In this document: positions 39,484-50,720 of the stretch, in pieces | How positions within the stretch are numbered: position 1 is the first letter of the stretch | Layout: the number at the start of each line of letters is the position of its first letter | Origin: Antedon mediterranea | Lineage: Eukaryota > Echinodermata > Crinoidea > Comatulida > Antedonidae | Length of the DNA: 64,000 nucleotides | Assembly: GCF_964355755.1 (NCBI RefSeq) | Contig: NC_092679.1 | Coordinates: 9,240,001 to 9,304,000 of the forward strand | Reading direction: 5' to 3' | Program-made: the position numbers and the translations under genes | The notes under the pieces: model-generated | Told to the model about the DNA's origin: nothing | What the model saw: the letters and a program-made list of their open reading frames with translations, nothing else | The model's database searches: none

Positions 39484-39567
39484 GTACATAGCGGCAACCC
39501 GAAGTGGCAAAAACATTTTAAACAGATTTGGACCAATACCTAGCAGCCTACCATCTATATACAGTAG
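39484..39567 (+). other. Exon-like segment in tandem unit 2 (84 nt)
   Basis: Preceded by a pyrimidine-rich tract ending ACTATTTTTTAG and followed by GTAAGT, a full consensus 5' splice site. The core includes GCGGCAACCCGAAGTGGC and CAGATTTGGACC. One frame is open for 19 codons, then stops at TAG. Splicing is a prediction only. Confidence 0.35.
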
Positions 39568-40123
39568 GTAAGTTTATTTTACTGCTCAAGAACTAGTAAA
39601 TTTTAAATTGTGTTTACCATGCTATTAATTTTCAATATTAACAATAAATCACTACCACTGGCTGGGTAGGCTAGGCCTATATTATAGGCCCCATTTTTAT
39701 TTTAATATACTAGCTAGACCTGTGCTCTCTAACACTAGCAGCCTACAGAGAAGCAGCTTTCCAGCTTATTTAGCCTAGCCTAGAGCAATAGGCTAGGTAT
39801 AAGTAGACTACCTAATTAGGTCTAGGCTCTACGCCTAAATATTATTATTTAATTATTATTATTTTTAGTTTTAATATATTTACTGTATTTTATTTAAATA
39901 ATGTTTATTATGAGAATACCTGGTTATATATACCCTATGCAATGACATAAGGCATATATGCCTACCCTGTATGTAATAATTACAATTACAGTATTATAAA
40001 TAATGAATTTAAACATTCGTTTTTGCTTATCACTGCATATTCAAATTAGTATGTATGCAACCATATTAAATTTAATAAGCTAATTTTAATTAATTCTTAT
40101 AGTAATGTTTTACTATTTTTTAG

Positions 40124-40202
40124 GTACATAGCGGCAACCGGAAGTGGAAAAATCATTTAAACAGATTTGGACCTATACCTATACCTACCATCTATATTAT
40201 AG
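40124..40202 (+). other. Exon-like segment in tandem unit 3 (79 nt)
   Basis: Same arrangement as in unit 2: TACTATTTTTTAG before it and GTAAGT after it. One frame is open throughout, but segment lengths of 71, 84, 79 and 77 nt put successive copies in different phases, which argues against a conserved repeated coding exon. Confidence 0.35.
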
Positions 40203-40765
40203 GTAAGTTTATTTTACTGTTCAAGAACTAGTAAATTTTAAATTGTGTTTACCATGCTATTAATTTTCAATATTAACAACCAATCACTACCACTGGCTGG
40301 GTAGGCTAGGCCTATATTATAGGCCCTATTTTTATTTTAATATACTAGCTAGACCTGTGCTCTCTTGCACTAGTAGCTTACAGAGAAGCAGCTTTCCAGC
40401 TTATTTAGCCTAGCCTAGAGCAATAGGCTAGGTATTAGTAGGCTACCTAATTAGGCATAGAGGCTCTATGCCTATATATTATTATTATTTAATTATTATT
40501 AATTTTTATTTTTAATATATTTACAGTATTTATTACAAATAATGTTTATTATGAGGATACCTGGTTATATATACCCTATGCAATGACATAAGGCATATAT
40601 GCCTACCCTGTATGTAATAATTACAATTATTATAAATAATGAATTTTAACATTTGTTTTTGCTCATCACTGCATATTCAAATTAGTATGTATGCAACCAT
40701 AGTAAATTTAATAAGTTAATTTTAATTAATTCTTATTATAATGTTATACTATTACTATTTTTTAG

Positions 40766-40842
40766 GTACATATATAGCGGCAACCCAAAATGGCTAAAAC
40801 ATTTTAAACAGATTTGGACCAATACCTATACCTACCATATAG
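40766..40842 (+). other. Exon-like segment in tandem unit 4 (77 nt)
   Basis: Preceded by ACTATTTTTTAG and followed by GTAAGT. One frame is open across the segment. If it were joined to the next acceptor-like site at 41439 that frame would end within four codons, so a protein product is not supported. Confidence 0.35.
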
Positions 40843-40931
40843 GTAAGTTTATTTTACTGTTCAAGAACTAGTAAATTTTAAATTGTGTTTACCATGCTAT
40901 GAATTTGTAACTTTAACAATCAATCACTAAC

Positions 40932-41439
40932 ACATGTACAGCAGTAGTACTATCAATCAATAGTAATTAGTTAGTAATTGAAATATAGACATACTATAGT
41001 ATTACTTTTACATATTCATTATTATTAGGCATTGTTAAAAGGAAATCAATACAATGCAATATTCCTTTAACATTTAAAAATGTACAATATTTTATGATCA
41101 TTAATGTTAATGAATCATTCTTTGTTGGCTTTCTTGCATTTGTTGGGTTTTATTATTTCATTTTGTATCATTGGAGATGTGAAAGTCAGATGAGTCTAAG
41201 TTTGACTCTAATCCACACTGCTGTTTTGTGACGGTTGAGTTTGGCATGTCTCCCCGCCTTGCTCAGAGACCACCTTCCATTCTCTCATGAATGCAATAGC
41301 ATGGTGCTCAAGCATATGTAGCTTAGGCTGTATTACACCTGGTGCAATATGCCTGTATTCTGCTAAAAATACTTGTATGATATTTTTTATGTAATTAAAA
41401 AATACTTAATTGACACATTAATACATTTTATAATTTCAG
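40932..41439. other. Unique internal sequence of the transposon, no gene seen
   Basis: AT-rich sequence after the last tandem unit with no open frame worth naming. The stretch around 41160-41330 is less AT-rich than its surroundings. It ends with TAATTTCAG at 41431-41439, an acceptor-like site. Confidence 0.4.
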
Positions 41440-41530
41440 AAATTTTGTGATGAAAAAGTCAATCTGTGGTGACTGTAGAATGGACCCGAGATCGGACTAT
41501 CTTAGACATTTAAATAATAGAAAGTTCTGA
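41440..41530 (+). other. Possible terminal exon with a 26-codon frame
   Basis: Starts directly after TTATAATTTCAG, a plausible 3' splice site. An ATG at 41450 opens 26 codons (beginning MKKSICGDCRMD) to a TGA at 41528-41530. The CxxC pair and a downstream HL might suggest a broken zinc-finger fragment, but the piece is too short to assign. It does not continue an open frame from the exon-like segment of unit 4. It could be a decayed gene fragment or chance. Confidence 0.2.
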
Positions 41531-42241
41531 CAATTTTGTTGAATAGAAATATACAATGTATGATGTAGTCTTAATTGAAAATTGGCGCTTTTTAAACTAT
41601 GTATATAAATTAGGATGAGAAAACAGTTATTTGATTATGAGGTATGTTCATTTAATTAAATTTGTTAGTATAAACTTTCAAAAAGAGTGAAGATATAAGA
41701 AAAGCAGATTATGGAGCAGCTGTACCAGACAAAAAACTGTTCCCTTAAACGCCAGTGTGTTCTTTCACTTGTGAATGTAGTTTTGGCCCAGGTCATAATT
41801 GTTGTTGAAGTGTAGCATGCCAAGCAATTTGGTCCATGCCCTGTTAATTTAAATGTTAGCGTGGTAGTATACAGTATCCATTGAAAATTCGCGAATGGCA
41901 GGTTGTATAAATGTATATAGGTTGTAATTTTACATTTGTTAGATTTAGTGCAAATTTGTGATGGTTTTCATATTTTTTAAATTGTATTTTTTATCTTTTT
42001 CTTTAAATTTTGTTCCACAACAGAAGCAAGTAGAACTTAAAGCCTTTTCGTGAAACTGTGTTGCCTACAAAAATGAAAAGAAATTTTAATTTTACCAACC
42101 TTTAATTTTATATTATATTTATCATACAGTAGTTTGAGTATTTTTGTATAGGCTTTAATTTTGAAGGGCCTAGCTAGGCCTGGCCTGGTAGTTAGTAGTT
42201 TTACTAAATTTGTACATGTATGATGAATTATATTCAGTTGA
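41531..42241. other. Unique internal sequence of the transposon, no gene seen
   Basis: AT-rich sequence. A minus-strand frame of 71 codons at 42037-42252 has no recognisable domain and a composition expected of random AT-rich DNA. GGCCTAGCTAGGCCTGGCC near 42168 echoes the GGCCTA-rich sequence of the tandem units. Confidence 0.4.
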
Positions 42242-42247
42242 AATAAA
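42242..42247 (+). terminator. Possible polyadenylation signal AATAAA
   Basis: A canonical AATAAA hexamer about 710 bp after the possible terminal exon frame. In AT-rich DNA this hexamer is frequent by chance, so it is listed only because it fits the exon-like layout upstream. Confidence 0.15.
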
Positions 42248-42936
42248 TACAATGATAATAATTAAGCTTATTATTTAATCTATTGTAAATTAAAATGATG
42301 TATAGCATGATTACACTACTTATACGTACCAACTAGGCCTAGCTACAACCTAGGCCTAGTTGCGTACAGCCTAGCGAGCGGTTATCAGCCGCGTTCATCG
42401 ACCTCTCGCCAAATACGCTGTTTCGCATTTAACAAAACAGTCGAGTTTTTAAATGAAAATTTCTTGAGATTTTCACCGTCACCTCCTAACAATTCAATGT
42501 CTCATGTAAGCATATATAATCAAACTTTTACCTAGATTTTCCAAGTATTTATGAAAATTACGAATAAAAACAAAAAGTGTACAATTTGACAAGCATTTTT
42601 TCAAACTTTCCATTGTTTACATTTGCTAGGCCGATCGATGTTAATTTTTAAAACTTCCGGGTGTAAATAATTTCGTAAACTTGGTGTTATGCTTAATTAC
42701 TTACTATTTCCAAAAAATCGGTAATTAAAAATCTTATTTTCTAACAAATAGTATAAAAATGGTTTTATAATATTTATGACGAAATTGATTAAATTAATTT
42801 AAAGTGTAGTTATAAAAGTTGCAAATGTCGCGAAAGTTGAACGAGATTCAACCACTCGCGCGGCGTCACGCTCAGGCACATATCGCCGTCTGACAATATT
42901 GAGGGCGCTTGACTTTTTCTATTTATTTTACATTGG
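42248..42936. other. Right internal region of the transposon, CpG-containing, no gene seen
   Basis: Unique sequence holding the element's most CpG-rich parts, around 42370-42420 (GCGAGCGG, CAGCCGCG, CTCTCGCC) and 42825-42910 (ACTCGCGCGGCGTCACG). This contrasts with the AT-rich interior and with the satellite. It includes the right subterminal repeat. Such ends often carry promoter or transposase-binding sites, but no specific motif can be named. Confidence 0.4.
42899..42913 (-). repeat. Right subterminal inverted repeat
   Basis: TTGAGGGCGCTTGAC, whose reverse complement GTCAAGCGCCCTCAA pairs with 37751-37765 with one mismatch. Its outer edge is 36 bp from the right terminus, 9 bp further in than on the left. 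Confidence 0.7.
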
Positions 42937-42949
42937 TGAAACAGCTGTG
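42937..42949 (-). repeat. Right terminal inverted repeat
   Basis: TGAAACAGCTGTG, the reverse complement of the left terminus over 13 bp without mismatch. Confidence 0.92.
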
Positions 42950-42953
42950 AATG
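42950..42953 (+). repeat. Target-site duplication AATG, right copy
   Basis: The first four bases after the right TIR are AATG, followed by GGTCT... reading of the satellite in register (AATGGTCTAAAACG). Together with the left copy this is a 4-bp duplication. Confidence 0.88.
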
Positions 42954-43739
42954 GTCTAAAACGTTTCCAAATGCGATTTGAAGCTATTCTGTACACTTTG
43001 ATGTTTTGTGTGAAAATTTTCTGTCGAAATGCTCAAAATGGTCAAAAACGTTTTTAAAAACGATATTAAGCTACTTTGTGCTCTTTGATGTTTTTGTGTG
43101 AAATGTTTTATCGAAATGCTCAAAATGGTCTAAAACGGTTTCTAATGTGATTTCAAGCACTTTGATGTTTTTGTGTAACCAAGTTTTTCGAAAATCACAA
43201 AATTGTCTAAAACGTCTCCAAATGCGATTTGAAGCTATTCTGTACTCTTTGATGTTTTTATGTTAACAAGTTTTTCGAAAATCACAAAATGGTCTAAAAC
43301 GTCTCCAAATGCGATTTTAAGCTATTCTAAGCACTTTGGTGTTTTTATGTTAACAAGTTTTTTTGAAATCACAAAATGGTCTAAAATGTCTCTAAATGAG
43401 ATTTGAAGCTTTTCTGTACATTTTGATGTTTTTATGTTAACAAGTTTTTTCGAAAATCACAAAATGGTCTAAAATGTCTCCAAATGCGATTTGAAGCTAT
43501 TCTAAGCACTTTGGTGTTTTTATGGAAACAATTTTTTTCGAAAATCACAAAATGGTCTAAAACGTCTCCAAATGTGATTTGAAGCTATTCTGTACACTTT
43601 GATGTTTTTATGTTAGCAAGTTTTTTCGAAAATTACAAAATTGTCTAAAACGTCTACAAATGCGATTTGAAGCTAATCTGTACACTTTGATGTTTTTATG
43701 TTAACAAGTTTTTTCGAAAATCACAAAAGGGTCTAAAAT

Positions 43740-46700
43740 GTCTCCAAATGCGATTTGAAGCTATTCTAAGCACTTTGATGTTTTTATGTTACCAAGTTTT
43801 TTCGAAAATCACAAAATGGTCTAAAACGTCTCCAATAGCGATTTTAAGCTATTCTGTACACTTTGATGTTTTTATGTTAACAAGTTTTTCGAAAATCACA
43901 AAATGGTCTAAAACGTCTCCAAATGCGATTTTAAGCTATTCTAAGCACTTTGGTGTTTTTATGTTAACAAGTTTTTTTGAAAATCACAAAATGGTCTAAA
44001 ACGTCTCTAAATGCGATTTGAAGCTTTTCTGTACAATTTGATGTTTTTATGTTAACAACTTTTTTCGAAAATCACAAAATGGTCTAAAATGTCTCCAAAT
44101 GCGATTTGAAGCTATTCTAAGCACTTTGGTGTTTTTATGGAAACAATTTTTTTCGAAAATCACAAAATGGTCTAAAACGTCTCCAATAGCGATTTGAAGC
44201 TTTTCTGTACACTTTGGTGTTTTTATGTTAACAAGTTTTTTCGAAAATCACAAAATGGTCTAAAACGTCTCCAAATGCGATTTGAAGCTAATCTGTACAC
44301 TTTGATGTTTTTATGTTAACAAGTTTTTTCGAAGATCACAAAATGGTCTAAAACGTCTACAAATGCAATTTGAAGCTATTCTAAGCACTTTTGTGTTTTT
44401 ATGTTAACAAGTTTTTTCGAAAATCACAAAATGGTCTAAAACGTCTGCAAATGCGATTTTAAACTATTCTTAGCACATTGGTGTTTTTATTTAAACAAAT
44501 TTTTTCGAAACTCACAAAATGGTCTAAAACGTCTCCAAATGCGATTTGAAGCTATTTTAAGCACTTTGGTGTTTTTGTGTTAACAAGTTTTTCGAAATGC
44601 TCAAAATGGTCTAAAACGTTTTTAAACACGATATTAAGCTATTTTGTGCTCTTTGGTGTTTTTTTGTGAAAAGTTTTAGCAAAATGCTCAAAATGGTCTA
44701 AAACGATTTCTAATGTGATTTTAAGCACTTTGATGTTTTTATGTTAACTAGTTTTTTCGAAAATCACAAAATGGTCTAAAACGTCTCCAAATGCGATTTG
44801 AAGCTATTTTAAGCACTTAAGTGCTTTTGTGTAACCAAGTTTTTTTTAAAATCACAAAAGGGTCTAAAATGTCTCCAAATGTGATTTGAAGCTATTTTAA
44901 GCACTTTGGTGTTTTTGTGTTAACAAGTTTTTCGGAAATCACAAAATTGTCTAAAACGTCTCCAAATGCGATTTGAAGCTATTCTGTACACTTTGATGTT
45001 TTTATGTTAACAAGTTTTTTAGAAAATCACAAAATGGTCTAAAACATCTCCAAATGCGATTTAAAGCTATTTTAAGCACTTTGGTGTTTTTATGTTAACA
45101 AGTTTTTTCGAAAATCACAAAATGGTCTAAAACGTCTCCAAATGCGATTTGAAGCTATTTTAAGCACTTTGGTGTTTTTGTGTTAACAAGTTTTTCGAAA
45201 TGCTCAAAATGGTCTAAAACGTTTCCAAATGCGATTTGAAGCTATTCTGTACACTTTGATGTTTTGTGTGAAAATTTTCTGTCGAAATGCTCAAAATGGT
45301 CAAAAACGTTTTTAAATACGATATTAAGCTACTTTGTGCTCTTTGATGTTTTTGTGTGAAATGTTTTATCGAAATGCTCAAAATGGTCTAAAACGGTTTC
45401 TAATGTGATTTCAAGCACTTTGATGTTTTTGTGTAACCAAGTTTTTCGAAAATCACAAAATTGTCTAAAACGTCTCCAAATGCGATTTGAAGCTATTCTG
45501 TACTCTTTGATGTTTTTATGTTAACAAGTTTTTCGAAAATCACAAAATGGTCTAAAACGTCTCCAAATGCGATTTTAAGCTATTCTAAGCACTTTGGTGT
45601 TTTTATGTTAACAAGTTTTTTTGAAATCACAAAATGGTCTAAAACGTCTCTAAATGAGATTTGAAGCTTTTCTGTACATTTTGATGTTTTTATGTTAACA
45701 AGTTTTTTCGAAAATCACAAAATGGTCTAAAATGTCTCCAAATGCGATTTGAAGCTATTCTATACACTTTGATGTTTTTATGTTAGCAAGTTTTTTCGAA
45801 AATCACAAAATGGTCTAAAACGTCTACAAATGCGATTTGAAGCTAATCTGTACACTTTGATGTTTTTATGTTAACAAGTTTTTTCGAAAATCACAAAAGG
45901 GTCTAAAATGTCTGTAAATGCGATTTGAAGCTATTTAAAGCACTTTGGTGTTTTTAGGTTAACAAGTTTTTTCGAAAATCACAAAAGGGTCTAAAATGTC
46001 TGTAAATGCGATTTGAAGCTATTTAAAGCACTTTGGTGTTTTTAGGTTAACAAGTTTTTTCGAAAATCACAAAATGGTCTAAAACGTCTACAAATGCGAT
46101 TTGAAGCTATTCTAAGCACTTTTGTGTTTTTATGTTAACAAGTTTTTTCGAAAATCACAAAATGGTCTAAAATGTCTCCAAATGCGATTTGAAGCTATTC
46201 TAAGCACTTTGGTGTTTTTATGGAAACAATTTTTTTCGAAAATCACAAAATGGTCTAAAACGTCTCCAAATGTGATTTGAAGCTATTCTGTACACTTTGA
46301 TGTTTTTATGTTAGCAAGTTTTTTCGAAAATCACAAAATGGTCTAAAACGTCTACAAATGCGATTTGTAGCTAATCTGTACACTTTGATGTTTTTATGTT
46401 AACAAGTTTTTTCGAAAATCACAAAAGGGTCTAAAATGTCTGTAAATGCGATTTGAAGCTATTTAAAGCACTTTGGTGTTTTTAGATTAACAAGTTTTTT
46501 CGAAAATCACAAAATGGTCTAAAACGTCTACAAATGCGATTTGAAGCTATTCTAAGCACTTTTGTGTTTTTATGTTAACAAGTTTTTTCGAAAATCACAA
46601 AATGGTCTAAAACGTCTCCAAATGCGATTTGAAGCTATTTTAAGCACTTTGGTGTTTTTGTGTTAACAAGTTTTTCGAAAATCACAAAATGGTCTAAAAC

Positions 46701-49700
46701 GTTTCCAAATGCGATTTGAAGCTATTCTGTACACTTTGATGTTTTGTGTGAAAATTTTCTTTCGAAATGCTCAAAATGGTCAAAAACGTTTTTAAATACG
46801 ATATTAAGCTACTTTGTGCTCTTTGATGTTTTTGTGTGAAATGTTTTATCGAAATGCTCAAAATGGTCTAAAACGGTTTCTAATGTGATTTCAAGCACTT
46901 TGATGTTTTTGTGTAACCAAGTTTTTCGAAAATCACAAAATTGTCTAAAACGTCTCCAAATGCGATTTGAAGCTATTCTGTACACTTTGATGTTTTTATG
47001 TTAACAAGTTTTTCGAAAATCACAAAATGGTCTAAAACGTCTCCAAATGCGATTTGAAGCTATTCTGTACACTTTGATGTTTTTATGTTAACAAGTTTTT
47101 CGAAAATCACAAAATGGTCTAAAACGTCTCTAAATGCGATTTGAAGCTTTTCTGTACACTTTAATGTTTTTATGTTAACTTTTTTCGAAAATCACAAAAT
47201 GGTCTAAATTTTCTCCAAATGCGATTTGAAGCTATTCTAAGCACTTTGATGTTTTTATGTTAACAAGTTTTTTCGAAAATCACAAAATGGTCTAAAACGT
47301 CTCCAATAGCGATTTTAAGCTATTCTGTACACTTTGATGTTTTTATGTTAACAAGTTTTTCGAAAATCACAAAATGGTCTAAAATGCGATTTTAAGCTAT
47401 TCTAAGCACTTTGGTGTTTTTATGTTAACAAGTTTTTTTGAAAATCACAAAATGGTCTAAAACGTCTCTAAATGCGATTTGAAGCTTTTCTGTACACTTT
47501 GATGTTTTTATGTTAACAACTTTTTTCGAAAATCACAAAATGGTCTAAAATGTCTCCAAATGCGATTTGAAGCTATTCTAAGCACTTTGGTGTTTTTATG
47601 GAAACAATTTTTTTCGAAAATCACAAAATGGTCTAAAACGTCTCCAATAGCGATTTGAAGCTTTTCTGTACACTTTGGTGTTTTTATGTTAACAAGTTTT
47701 TTCGAAAATCACAAAATGGTCTAAAACGTCTCCAAATGCGATTTGAAGCTAATCTGTACACTTTGATGTTTTTATGTTAACAAGTTTTTTCGAAAATCAC
47801 AAAATGGTCTAAAACGTTTCAAAATGCGATTTGAAGCTTTTCTTTACACTTTGGTGTTTTTATGTTAACAAGTTTTTTCGAAAATCACAAAATGGTCTAA
47901 AACGTCTCCAAATGCGATTTGAAGCTATTCTGTACACTTTGATGTTTTTATGTTAACAAGTTTTTTCGAAGATCACAAAATTGTCTAAAACGTCTACAAA
48001 TGCAATTTGAAGCTATTCTAAACACTTTTGTGTTTTTATGTTAACAAGTTTTTTTCGAAAATCACAAAATGGTCTAAAACGTCTGCAAATGCGATTTTAA
48101 ACTATTCTTAGCACATTGGTGTTTTTATTTAAACAAATTTTTTCGAAACTCACAAAATGGTCTAAAACGTCTCCAAATGCGATTTGAAGCTATTTTAAGC
48201 ACTTTGGTGTTTTTGTGTTAACAAGTTTTTCGAAATGCTCAAAATGGTCTAAAACGTTTTTAAACACGATATTAAGCTATTTTGTGCTCTTTGATGTTTT
48301 TTTGTGAAAAGTTTTAGCAAAATGCTCAAAATGGTCTAAAACGATTTCTAATGTGATTTTAAGCACTTTGATGTTTTTATGTTAACTAGTTTTTTCGAAA
48401 ATCACAAAATGGTCTAAAACGTCTCCAAATGCGATTTGAAGCTATTTTAAGCACTTAGGTGCTTTTGTGTAACCAAGTTTTTTTGAAAATCACAAAAGGG
48501 TCTAAAATGTCTCCAAATGTGATTTGAAGCTATTTTAAGCAGTTTGGTGTTTTTGTGTTAACAAGTTTTTCGAAAATCACAAAATTGTCTAAAACGTCTC
48601 CAAATGCGATTTGAAGCTATTCTGTACACTTTGATGTTTTTATGTTAACAAGTTTTTTAGAAAATCACAAAATGGTCTAAAACATCTCCAAATGCGATTT
48701 AAAGCTATTTTAAGCACTTTGGTGTTTTTATGTTAACAAGTTTTTTCGAAAATCACAAAATGGTCTAAAACGTCTCCAAATGCGATTTGAAGCTATTTTA
48801 AGCACTTTGGTGTTTTTGTGTTAACAAGTTTTTCGAAATGCTCAAAATGGTCTAAAACGTTTCCAAATGCGATTTGAAGCTATTCTGTACACTTTGATGT
48901 TTTGTGTGAAAATTTTCTGTCGAAATGCTCAAAATGGTCAAAAACGTTTTTAAATACGATATTAAGCTACTTTGTGCTCTTTGATGTTTTTGTGTGAAAT
49001 GTTTTATCGAAATGCTCAAAATGGTCTAAAACGGTTTCTAATGTGATTTCAAGCACTTTGATGTTTTTGTGTAACCAAGTTTTTCGAAAATCACAAAATT
49101 GTCTAAAACGTCTCCAAATGCGATTTGAAGCTATTCTGTACTCTTTGATTTTTTTATTTTAACAAGTTTTTCGAAAATCACAAAATGGTCTAAAACGTCT
49201 CCAAATGCGATTTTAAGCTATTCTAAGCACTTTGGTGTTTTTATGTTAACAAGTTTTTTTGAAAATCACAAAATGGTCTAAAACGTCTCTAAATGAGATT
49301 TGAAGCTTTTCTGTACACTTTGATGTTTTTATGTTAACAAGTTTTTTCGAAAATCACAAAATGGTCTAAAATGTCTCCAAATGCGATTTGAAGCTATTCT
49401 AAGCACTTTGGTGTTTTTATGGAAACAATTTTTTTCGAAAATCACAAAATGGTCTAAAACGTCTCCAAATGTGATTTGAAGCTATTCTGTACACTTTGAT
49501 GTTTTTATGTTAACAAGTTTTTTCGAAAATCACAAAATGGTCTAAAACGTCTACAAATGCGATTTGAAGCTATACTGTACACTTTGATGCTTTTATGTTA
49601 ACAAGTTTTTTCGAAAATCACAAAATGGTCTAAAACGTTTCCAAATGCGATTTGAAGCTATTCTGTACACTTTGATGTTTTGTGTGAAAATTTTCTGTCG

Positions 49701-50720
49701 AAATGCTCAAAATGGTCAAAAACGTTTTTAAATACGATATTAAGCTACTTTGTGCTCTTTGATGTTTTTGTGTGAAATGTTTTATCGAAATGCTCAAAAT
49801 GGTCTAAAACGGTTTCTAATGTGATTTCAAGCACTTTGATGTTTTTGTGTAACCAAGTTTTTCGAAAATCACAAAATTGTCTAAAACGTCTCCAAATGCG
49901 ATTTGAAGCTATTCTGTACACTTTGATGTTTTTATGTTAACAAGTTTTTCGAAAATCACAAAATGGTCTAAAACGTCTCCAAATGCGATTTGAAGCTATT
50001 CTGTAAACTTTGATGTTTTTATGTTAACAAGTTTTTCGAAAATCACAAAATGGTCTAAAACGTCTCTAAATGCGATTTGAAGCTTTTCTGTACACTTTGA
50101 TGTTTTTATGTTAACAACTTTTTTCGAAAATCACAAAATGGTCTAAAATGTCTCCAAATGCGATTTGAAGCTATTCTAAGCACTTTGGTGTTTTTATGTT
50201 AACAAGTTTTTTCGAAAATCACAAAATGGTCTAAAACGTCTCCAAATGCGATTTGAAGCTATTCTGTACACTTTGATGTTTTTATGTTAACAAGTTTTTT
50301 CGAAAATCACAAAATGGTCTAAAACGTCTACAAATGCGATTTGAAGCTATTCTGTACACTTTGATGTTTTTATGTTAACAAGTTTTTTCGAAAATCACAA
50401 AATGGTCTAAAACGTTTCCAAATGCGATTTGAAGCTATTCTGTACACTTTGATGTTTTGTGTGAAAATTTTCTTTCGAAATGCTCAAAATGGTCAAAAAC
50501 GTTTTTAAATACGATATTAAGCTACTTTGTGCTCTTTGATGTTTTTGTGTGAAATGTTTTATCGAAATGCTCAAAATGGTGTAAAACGGTTTCTAATGTG
50601 ATTTCAAGCACTTTGATGTTTTTGTGTAACCAAGTTTTTCGAAAATCACAAAATTGTCTAAAACGTCTCCAAATGCGATTTGAAGCTATTCTGTACACTT
50701 TGATGTTTTTATGTTAACAA
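43740..50720 (+). repeat. Satellite block related to about 7.9-15.1 kb
   Basis: Module positions match block A with stepwise offsets, each step explained by a visible indel. The offset is 35858 near 43.83 kb. It is 35682 at 44672 and 45332, after two monomers missing at about 44.33 kb. It is 35594 at 46812, after one monomer is lost near 45.76 kb. It is 35584 at 48970, 49748 and 50525, after a 10-bp deletion at about 47.38 kb. The match stops near 50.72 kb, where the sequence switches to a different part of the HOR. Confidence 0.8.

Larger units (their letters stand above)
38322..40931 (+). repeat. Four tandem units of about 635-696 bp inside the transposon
   Basis: The landmark GGCTGGGTAGGCTAGGC recurs at 38322, 39018, 39660 and 40295, giving units of 696, 642, 635 and about 637 bp; the series ends near CAATCACTAACAC at about 40931. 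Each unit contains in order: TAGGCC/GGCCTA-rich sequence, GAGAAGCAGCTTTCC, an AT-rich stretch with TTTACAGTATT, TATATATACCCTATG, TGCTCATCACTGCATATTC (TGCTTATC in unit 3), a T-rich tract ending in AG, a 71-84-nt exon-like segment, and TAGGTAAG. Unit 1 is the most diverged; units 2 to 4 resemble each other closely. Confidence 0.9.
37724..42949. mobile_element. 5226-bp TIR DNA transposon, probably non-autonomous
   Basis: The satellite is interrupted by non-satellite DNA whose ends are perfect 13-bp inverted repeats, CACAGCTGTTTCA at the left and its reverse complement at the right. AATG occurs on both sides, while intact satellite copies (for example near 2820-2850 and 5870-5900) have a single AATG at the same place, so the insertion boundaries are exact. 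A 15-bp subterminal inverted match lies 27-36 bp inside each end. No transposase or other long reading frame is present, so it must be mobilised in trans or is dead. A terminal CAC with a 4-bp duplication would suit CACTA/Mirage/Chapaev-type elements, but this assignment is tentative; other families with 4-bp duplications (Sola, Academ) are possible. It occurs once in the window. Confidence 0.9.

Noticed and set aside
38322-40931. Tandem exon duplication of a protein-coding gene
   Set aside because: Segment lengths of 71, 84, 79 and 77 nt break the phase between copies, and stops appear in the joined frames, so a coding interpretation is not supported although splice-like sites are present.
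42037-42252. 71-codon minus-strand frame in the transposon
   Set aside because: No recognisable domain, lysine/isoleucine/leucine-rich composition typical of AT-rich random sequence, and no supporting start context or neighbour.
38166-42408. Additional long inverted similarity between CGAGAGGTGATGG (38166) and the complement of CATCGACCTCTCG (42396)
   Set aside because: Only a short core matches, an indel is needed, and distances from the two ends differ (442 and 541 bp); chance cannot be excluded.
37724-42949. LTR retrotransposon, LINE or Helitron instead of a TIR element
   Set aside because: There are no long direct terminal repeats, no reverse transcriptase frame, no 3' poly(A) or tandem tail at the boundary, and no Helitron-type ends. 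Inverted termini plus a 4-bp duplication support a cut-and-paste element.
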